Positions 57,667-64,000 of a stretch of 64,000 nucleotides of DNA are shown in pieces; position 1 is the stretch's first letter, and the number at the start of each line of letters is the position of its first letter. Under the pieces are notes generated by a model. The model did not search any database. It was not told the origin of the DNA and saw only the letters and a program-made list of their open reading frames with translations. The translations under genes and the position numbers were made by a program. This DNA is from Micrasema longulum (taxonomy: Eukaryota; Arthropoda; Insecta; Trichoptera; Brachycentridae), in NCBI GenBank assembly GCA_022494885.1, contig JAGVSM010004524.1, positions 62,001 to 126,000 of the forward strand, in the 5' to 3' direction.

Positions 57667-58274
57667 GAACTTTAAGTTGTTCATTTGTTTTTTGTAAATA
57701 AATGTTAGTTCAAAACATTCAACTTTGTTAGTGAAAATTGCTGGCGGATGTTTATCGTAGTTTTATAAAAACATAAGACGAGGGATACAAATTTGTGGGC
57801 TTTAGTATAACTCGTCTTATATTCATATAATAGATATTTGTTTACTGATAGCGCGGGCGCGTATGTATCTGCTCTCCTGTTAAAACTAGTTGTTTGAGTT
57901 TTGTTGATATTATTCTAGGGGTGCGGATGTTAATACGTCATTATTGAAACAATAAATATTAGAAATGAATCCAAATATAAAATCATATTTACAAGCATTA
58001 TTATATTTTGTTAAAAATAAACTAATTGCAAAAAACAAATCTTTTATTATAAAAATATATTTTATCTACAAAAACATACTCCTATACCGATGAAAAATCG
58101 TTTTTTACATATATTTTTTTTGTTTGTTAATTTTTTAAGAAAATCTATAATTCGTTTATAAAATCTCGAAATATAAGAAATAAGTAAAGCCATTAACCAA
58201 AAACTCCCCACAATAAATAATCAATAAAATCTATCTTTGAGTCTACTTAAAAAAATACTCCCGTAATTATTATC
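57667..58274. other. AT-rich stretch with no supported feature
   Basis: Nothing recognisable. Confidence 0.4.
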
Positions 58275-58512
58275 GGCCTCGTGGTATAATGGTCAGCGCG
58301 TTTGCCTACCATTCAAGAGGTCCAGGGTTCGATTCCCGACATGGTTAATTTGAAATATTGATTTAAAAGAGTGTTTTCATACTAGAATATTTCATAGTTC
58401 CTGGACTGGTACCTGAACAGTGAGAAAAAAAAAGATCAATATACGCTGTGATTGGTGTACCAATGCAGTGCCCTATACACCATTAGGTGTAGAAAGGGAA
58501 TGATGATGATGA
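58275..58512 (+). repeat. tRNA-derived SINE family A, best-preserved copy
   Basis: The head 58275-58345 (ggcctcgtggtataatggtc, then box B gggttcgattccc at about 58325) folds like a tRNA. The body has actagaatatttcatagttc, ctggactggtacctgaacag, gtaccaatgcagtgccctat and caccattaggtgtagaaagg. The tail is ATGATGATGATGA. The box A and box B of the RNA polymerase III promoter are readable. Two other full copies (11866-12147, 48756-49021) and several pieces lie in this window. Confidence 0.88.
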
Positions 58513-59039
58513 CTTATTAATATTATTCTTGTTCTTTTTCCTTTCATTCTTCTATTTCTCTCTAACAATATTTAATAATTTAAATAACAACGCGAGTAAT
58601 TCTAAGTTTGTTCATGTCCTGATGCTGAAGAAGTTATCTCAAAACCGACCGCCATATAACTCAAAAGTGGTTTATAAAAAAATATGAGAATGTATTTTAT
58701 GTAACTCATTACTGCTGACATAATATAGGTCGTTCATCGTGTTATAATTATATAATATTATAATAAACAACATAGTGTTTGAAAATATATGGAATTGAAA
58801 AATTTACCATTTTTTATATAGCAATTCCCTGACGGTACAAATTTGTACGATTTTTTTTTAAATATTTAATAAAAAACACAAAAAAACATTTATAATCGTT
58901 TTCGAGCTATAAAACATACTTTCAAAAAATGTTTTGTATAAATATATCAAAATTGCGATAGAGACATCACAAGAGCAAAATTTTTAGTTGCTATTTTTTA
59001 ATCGTTTTACTTATTAGTTTTAATTATTTTATAATTAAT
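58513..59039. other. AT-rich stretch with no supported feature
   Basis: Nothing recognisable. Confidence 0.4.
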
Positions 59040-59228
59040 TATATATATGTACGCGTATGTATGTGCATGAGTGCATGCATACATATTCATGTGTGTATGT
59101 ATGTGTATATATATATGCATGTTCATGTGTGTATATGTATGAATGTATGTGTACATATGTATGTATGTGTATGTATGTGTGTAAGTATATGGATGTGTGT
59201 GTGTATGTATATATAATGTATGTGTACA
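59040..59228. repeat. TGTATG/TATA-rich microsatellite
   Basis: Repeated tgtatg and atatgtatg words. The frames on both strands are translations of the repeat. Confidence 0.9.
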
Positions 59229-59539
59229 TTTATTTACATTTTTATTTAATTTTTTATTGTTTTATATTAACGTACTATTTCTTCTTCTTCTCTTCTTTTC
59301 CTATTTTCCCATCCCATTTTCACCCCTAGCGAACTGTACGATTTGTTTTATTATATTTTTGTTCCTATATGAAACCCATAATTGGTGTTGTTATTTGTTG
59401 TTATTCATAAAGAATTGTTTATTACTATAACGGTGTTGGTTGTAATGTGTGAATTAAATGTAAATTAATAAATAAAATAAATTCTTCATACCGTACTCTA
59501 AGTTAAATGTATTTATTAAGAAAGCTATTTTGTACGAAC
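59229..59539. other. AT- and pyrimidine-rich stretch
   Basis: 59278-59330 is pyrimidine-rich, reminiscent of LINE 3' UTRs, without other support. Confidence 0.25.
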
Positions 59540-59695
59540 CTAACAGCACTGCTTCGCGAATGTCTCCAAGGGGGGGACGCCCTACAGTACTGAGACACCG
59601 CACTGTCATTAGTCCTTCGGGGAAATGATGTCCAGTTAGTCGCACGCGGAGTCCTGAAGATGAGCCTTTATCCATGGTCCCCAGACTGTCAAACC
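59540..59695 (-). other. G+C-rich unassigned segment with open minus frame
   Basis: A 73-codon minus frame (59454-59675) covers it (SGLRVRLTGHHFPEGLMTVR). Downstream on the minus strand comes aataaat and an A/T tail. It could be the end of a retrotransposon or a gene fragment. I recognise no domain. Confidence 0.2.
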
Positions 59696-59815
59696 ATGGG
59701 GAAACCTTAAAAAAAACACATGGCTACAAATTTTACTTAACAGCCAACAATAAGCTGACATAATATGATAAGCATAGAATTAAGAAGAATGATAGTAATA
59801 ATAAAAACCTTTTTT

Positions 59816-60310
59816 GTTACAATAGAGAGGGAAATTATTTTTGAGAATAGAATGTAAGTCTCAAACCTAGTCCATACTTCCTAGGAAGGAAAACCAGCAT
59901 GTTTACAAACATTAAAATATAGTTGATTAAACTAACTGGTATAAGAAGTATAAAAATTGTAAAAGCGTTTCCAGGCGTTGGCTTGTGGGTAAAATAATTC
60001 AACCACATGAATCTTACCCACACCAATAAAGGTTTCAACTATTTGAATTCAGAAAAGACAACATATTGAAGAGTGAAAGAAATGTGAATTTCGAAACATA
60101 GGCAGAATCGTAAATGTTACACAAAGTCTTAAGTGGCCACTTAAACCAACCTGTGACATGTCATAAGCCCTGTTAAAGCCTAGACTACCATATTCCCTTC
60201 TCAAAAATGTTTTCCCTCTTTGTTGCAACAAATTAAGATCTTAGTCCTAACCCTCTAAGGAGGAAATCCAGTCTGTCTACAAACATATGGACATGCTCAA
60301 AACATTGTTT
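59816..60310. mobile_element. Family M mosaic: terminus, module, long copy, terminus, module
   Basis: In order: an inverted terminus (aatagagagggaaattattt), a module (ttcctaggaaggaaaaccag), a near-complete body (tccaggcgttggcttgtggg, cataggcagaatcgtaaatg, gtcataagccctgttaaagc), a terminus (ttttccctctttgttgcaac) and a second module (ctctaaggaggaaatccagt). The arrangement repeats the junction seen at 8320-8412 and shows that modules can lie at both sides. Confidence 0.65.
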
Positions 60311-60469
60311 AATAATAAAAATATATATGGTTATTTCACATCTTTCCATTAAAGGTTTAGTAAGGTAAAATTTATCAAAAATAAAAAAGTGACCTCAAAG
60401 ATATAAACGTTCGTTATTATTAGCCACATATCATGTATTTATTTATATGTACATGTTTGCATATGTACA

Positions 60470-61235
60470 TGTATATTTATTTATTTATATATATGCCCAA
60501 TGGGCATTTTTATGGACACATTTATACATAGTAAATTATTATAAAAAAATTAGAAAGACTCAATGGTTTATAGTAGACTTTGTGGGAGTGGAAGCGGGAG
60601 AGAGGTGTTTATAATTAAATTTGATTCAGTGATCGTTTGAAAGAAGACAACTTGTTTTCAAAGAAATTAAGACTGGTATGTTTGTTGGCAGACCTAAGAA
60701 TTCTGGGCATAGGGGAATGAAAACCATAGTTAGTTCTATGGTTATCGGTATGAAAGAGTAAGTGTTGTCTGAGGTTTCTAGTTGGAATATTTAATTTTAT
60801 TGAGCTCAGTAGTTCAGGCGCATCAAAGAGTAAGTTGAGAATTTTAAATAGGACTATAAGGTCGGATTTATTTCGACGGTCTTGAAGAGAAGATATATTC
60901 AAGGTAGTTTCTAACTCATTATACGTATATAGGTCTCTGGATAAGCCAGCCTATCTTTCTCAAAAATCGATGATGAACTTATTCAATATTCTTGATGTGA
61001 ACATCATAATATGGAGACCAGATAACAGAGGAATACTCTAGGTGCGGGCGAACTAGGAAACAGAAGATAATTTTAAGGGTATTGATATTTTTGAAGTCAG
61101 CTGTGCTTCCGCTAATAAATCCAAGAAGTTTTAAGGGTTTACTGATAACATGTTCAATATGAATTGTAAAAGAAAGTTTAGTGTCAAGTATAATACCCAA
61201 ATCTTGTATACTAGACACAGATGATAATATTTTAT
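60470..61235 (-). pseudogene. Jockey-like LINE: carboxy third of the reverse transcriptase ORF
   Basis: The minus strand from 61218 reads IQDLGIILDTKLSF, LGFISGSTADF, LVRPHLEYSSVIWSPYY, stop, then after a one-base shift near 60920 SSLQDRRNKSDLIVLFKILN, NIPTRNLRQHLLFH, HRTNYGFHSPMPRI and ends at 60615. 'DLG…D.KL.F..HI', 'LVRP.LEY.S..W.P' and 'L..RR…DL….K' are the thumb and connection motifs of Jockey/CR1-type elements. The 3' UTR runs to an AAATAAATAAATA tail at about 60475-60490. Motifs are well kept, so the insertion is fairly young compared with 35000-35410. Confidence 0.85.
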
Positions 61236-62430
61236 TTCATATGTACAAGTATGTATATGTACATGTGTGTCTGTGTTCTGTTTTTACATTTAAGGACTAA
61301 AATGAGAAAGTTCAGTGCTACGGAGAGTTGCATACAAAAAATGTTTTCGTAATCACGGTAAAAATTTGAATATTTAATTGTATGGCCAAGTTTCTCGTAA
61401 AATGCGTAAAAAATAATACGAGTAAAAGTGAAATCCTTTGCAACGTCACAGGTTTATGCGGCCACGTGTTTGCAATGGGGGATCATAATTGCAACCGGCA
61501 ACAGATTTCCGGTTACCGGTATAGATATTTTTCGAAACTTAGCGTTTTTGAAGTTCAGCGGGTGCAAATTATAATTGTACAGGTTATACTTTTTAATGTC
61601 AGAATCAAAAGCAAACCATCGTTCCTACAAACTAATCGGATTATGTCAAACGATGTCGTAGAACGCCGATAAGTCAGTCAAAGTTAGAACCGTGTTTTAC
61701 TTCCTTTTTGTCGGTTATGTTTCGCCGTTCAGATTTCTGTTTTAATCACTCACCGACCAAAACTCTTGAACATCGCGGGCGGTGTAATTTCAAAGTTTCA
61801 GGGGAGATTTTTGAAATTCCAAAAAAATTAAAAATCATATCTATGATAAATACTTAAAAATCAAATATTTTTTGGCTAGCTTTCATAGTCATTAACAAAT
61901 TAAAAAGCATAAAAAAAAATTTACACAGTTTTTTTTTCTTTATCTGAGTCTTTTACCAAAACATGATAACATCGGCCTAAGACAAGTCACATGCATTTAC
62001 AAATTATAATAAGCATATAAACAACAAAAACAGAATGTACAAAGCCTGAATAGCAAAAAGCACTCGTGCAAACTAACCAATTTATCAAAGTGTAATATTT
62101 GCTGTTTGCACGGGGGGAAAGCAAAGACAACTTTAAATGAATTGACAGAATTCGGTCAAAAATATTTTATTAATTTTGCAAAATATTTTCACATTTCAGT
62201 GTAGGATAATGCAAAAAATTAAATCAATATGATTATTTACAAAAAAGTTATTGAAGAGCTTAACCTAAAAGGGTAAAGTTGAAATATTTGCACTAAAAAT
62301 TGTAAAACAAACTCTCTCACTCAACACAAGCATCTTGCTCCAGATGTACAGTAGAAACCAAAACCAGAGTCGTCTGGTTTTGGGAATAACAAATTATTTA
62401 TTGCCATTTTATAAATAGTCAAACTACATA
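61236..62430. other. Unassigned DNA; hairpin at 62358-62383
   Basis: 61380-61800 has balanced composition and a 96-codon plus frame (61382-61672) without domain. CCAAAACCAG (62358-62367) and CTGGTTTTGG (62374-62383) form a perfect 10-bp hairpin with a 6-base loop. Confidence 0.3.
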
Positions 62431-62613
62431 ATTAAATCGGTCATTTGAGAAACCCCATTTGTCAGTCAGTCTTTTCAGATATCACAGAAAAGGATATTTT
62501 TTTATTATCAACCGATATTTTTTAATAAACCATTGGTTTTTTAAGCGCGTTTTAAGTCAAAATAAGAAGGGCCAAAAAACCGAATGTTGTTTTTTTTAAA
62601 TGACCGATTTAAT
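62431..62613. repeat. Small MITE-like unit with 16-bp perfect inverted ends
   Basis: ATTAAATCGGTCATTT at 62431-62446 is exactly complementary to AAATGACCGATTTAAT at 62598-62613. The unit is 183 bp long. I could not identify a target duplication, and no other copy lies in the window. Confidence 0.55.
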
Positions 62614-63038
62614 TTTTACTGAGTTACAGAAAGAACTGTAATAAGTAAAAGGTTGTCATCCGGCAGATTTCGTGAATTTAACTATAGTTACAGTAAAAGT
62701 GTGGTAGTGGGTAGTGTTGTTATTGTCTAGTATTATATTTGTGTAGGCCTGCATTTTTGGTTGCTGTTGTCATCGTATTGCATGTGTTCCAATGCAAAAT
62801 GGTGTACAATTTTCATCAAGTACTTTAGATCACACTGGTGAGTTTTTCGTACGATTAAGTCCGAGGGGTCAAGTAGGGTATTACTCTTTTTCTTAGAGGT
62901 GGGAGTCAGTACTATGCTTTCAGCTGACGTCACTGCGACGTGTGAAGATCTATTATGACGAGTATCCGTGAATAGTTCTGGCCCTCCAAGCCGAGGTCTA
63001 TAAAGAGCCTCGCTACTGTGAAGGCGAGAGTTCTCATT
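62614..63038 (-). other. Probable 3' UTR of the minus-strand LINE
   Basis: It follows the stop of the ORF below. The phrase ctccaagcc.aggtct.taaag occurs at about 62986-63008 and again, diverged, at 63054-63077, a small internal duplication. No clear tail was found. Confidence 0.3.
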
Positions 63039-63590
63039 TTACTTAGTCTTCCCCTCCAAGCCCAGATCCGTAAAGTATTGGGATATTAGGTAGAGAGCGA
63101 GCTCTTTAACATTCTCAGGTTTCACCAGTAGAACGAGGCTTTTTTTAAGACATAAAGCATCACATTAACATAGAATGTGTATTGGTGTTTCCTCATCTGT
63201 ACTACAGAACCTACATCTAGAAGATTTGAAAAGGATCATTCTAGCAAGATGTATGTTCAATCTGCAATGTCCTATACGGACTTTGTTGATAAATCTCATT
63301 TTATTTTGGTAGAGGTTTATTAGAACGATGGCAAACCTTTGCGAATACCCGTTTATCAGTTCCTTCACATGGTGTCGACCAGGTACTTTTTGCCCAAGCA
63401 TTACGCCCTGTTTTTTGGCCCATGCCTTAAACTCGTTATAAGGAGCACATTTGGGCGAGCCACAGTAGATCTCAGGGCCTATCGTGGCTGTCTCAGCTCC
63501 AAGCCTTGCCAATTCATCAGCTGCCTCGTTACCGTCGATGTTTGAGTGTCCAGGTACCTAAATAAATGTCACACTGTTGTCAAGTAGGGT
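63039..63590 (-). pseudogene. LINE with RNase H domain: carboxy end
   Basis: The minus strand reads VTFI, stop, VPGHSNIDGNEAADELARLG, the last block of a retrotransposon RNase H in which the D of 'N.AAD' is a catalytic acidic residue; the stop (TAG) replaces a codon that is normally Trp. It continues IGPE, QKVPGRHHVKELI, KVRIGHCRLNIHLARM, CRFCSTDEETPIHILC, a carboxy-terminal CX2C…H..C zinc-knuckle-like tail, then a stop and some 40 further codons to a stop at 63039-63041. This order (RNase H then 'GHC.L..HL' then 'CR.C..EEET..HIL.EC') is typical of insect non-LTR elements of the I/Jockey group. The rest of the element lies beyond or is lost. Confidence 0.85.
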
Positions 63591-64000
63591 AAGTTATATT
63601 TATATTTTGTTGTTGTATAATGTTTTCTTTAGTGAATTTATATGAAAGGCGCAGTTAAAAAATTTTGAAAGAGTGATAATAATAATCTAATCCGATGTTA
63701 TTAAATTTATAAAATTATCAAAATTGATCATAAGCTATTGTGATACAAATTAGTAGAGTTTTCGCTACCATATGTGTTCGCAAATAGTCATGACATAGAA
63801 ATATAATTATGTTTTGACCAGTTTAAATGATTTTTAAAGTACCGTAAGATTTTCAGTGCTGTGGGTGTTTTCAGTAAATTGGGAAATGCCGTTTTTGTAA
63901 TCGACACTATTTCAATGTAAATAAAAAAACGAATATCATAGTTTCCTTTTATTATCAAGTACATTTATCGAACCTCAAATTGTGATCACTTGCACCTGGA
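63591..64000. other. AT-rich stretch with no supported feature
   Basis: Nothing recognisable up to the window edge. Confidence 0.4.

Noticed and set aside
58275..58345. Possible functional tRNA gene
   Set aside because: The head is followed by a conserved non-tRNA body and ATG tail that recur at 11866 and 48756, so it is a SINE.
59035..59329. Frames on both strands over a TGTATG repeat
   Set aside because: Microsatellite translation.

Overview
This is an AT-rich (roughly one third G+C, by eye) eukaryotic window with no convincing intact host protein-coding gene. The set of mobile elements (a BED-finger hAT DNA transposon, several clades of 5'-truncated non-LTR retrotransposons, tRNA-derived SINEs, palindromic MITE-like repeats) together with the base composition suggests an arthropod, most likely an insect. 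I could not fix the order. There is no operon structure and nothing bacterial. The window reads as intergenic or intronic DNA that has collected transposons, separated by long simple AT-rich stretches.

Layout. 0-8 kb: a 228-bp tandem duplication (384-839), SINE fragments, a palindromic repeat pair (3245-3914), a LINE 3' end (5111-5475). 7.6-8.9 kb: a fold-back element whose right arm is interrupted by a reverse-strand LINE-like 3' end. 9.2-12.4 kb: a G+C-rich block (9201-9560), two tRNA-SINEs on opposite strands, a MITE. 14.4-16.2 kb: a 45-bp minisatellite leading into a poly-A LINE 3' end, and a second inverted copy of that 3' end. 17.8-18.5 kb: a decayed R1/I-like reverse transcriptase. 25.5-28.05 kb: a complex G+C-rich block, then pieces of one LINE family in both orientations. 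28.2-31.6 kb: the best element of the window, a 3422-bp hAT transposon with a perfect 8-bp target duplication, a frame-disrupted transposase and a 36-bp minisatellite in its right subterminal region. 33.5-36.4 kb: a LINE tail with candidate 36-bp target duplications, a tRNA-SINE, a Jockey-like LINE 3' end, a LINE copy with a twin-priming inversion, a palindromic repeat. 37-43.2 kb: two opposed terminal-repeat-like ends, another LINE tail, microsatellites. 43-54 kb: SINE copies and long featureless DNA. 54.3-57.7 kb: LINE tails, one with a recognisable YADD reverse-transcriptase core, followed by a MITE. 58-64 kb: a SINE, a microsatellite, a MITE mosaic, a Jockey-like LINE on the minus strand and an RNase H-containing LINE on the minus strand.

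Nothing here works as a pathway. The genes are selfish elements in decay. The most informative structures are the hAT element with its internal repeat array, the twin-priming LINE copy near 35.7 kb, the LINE family with GTTA/GTA tails, and repeat families present several times in the window in both orientations. All identifications come from reading motifs, not from database searches.
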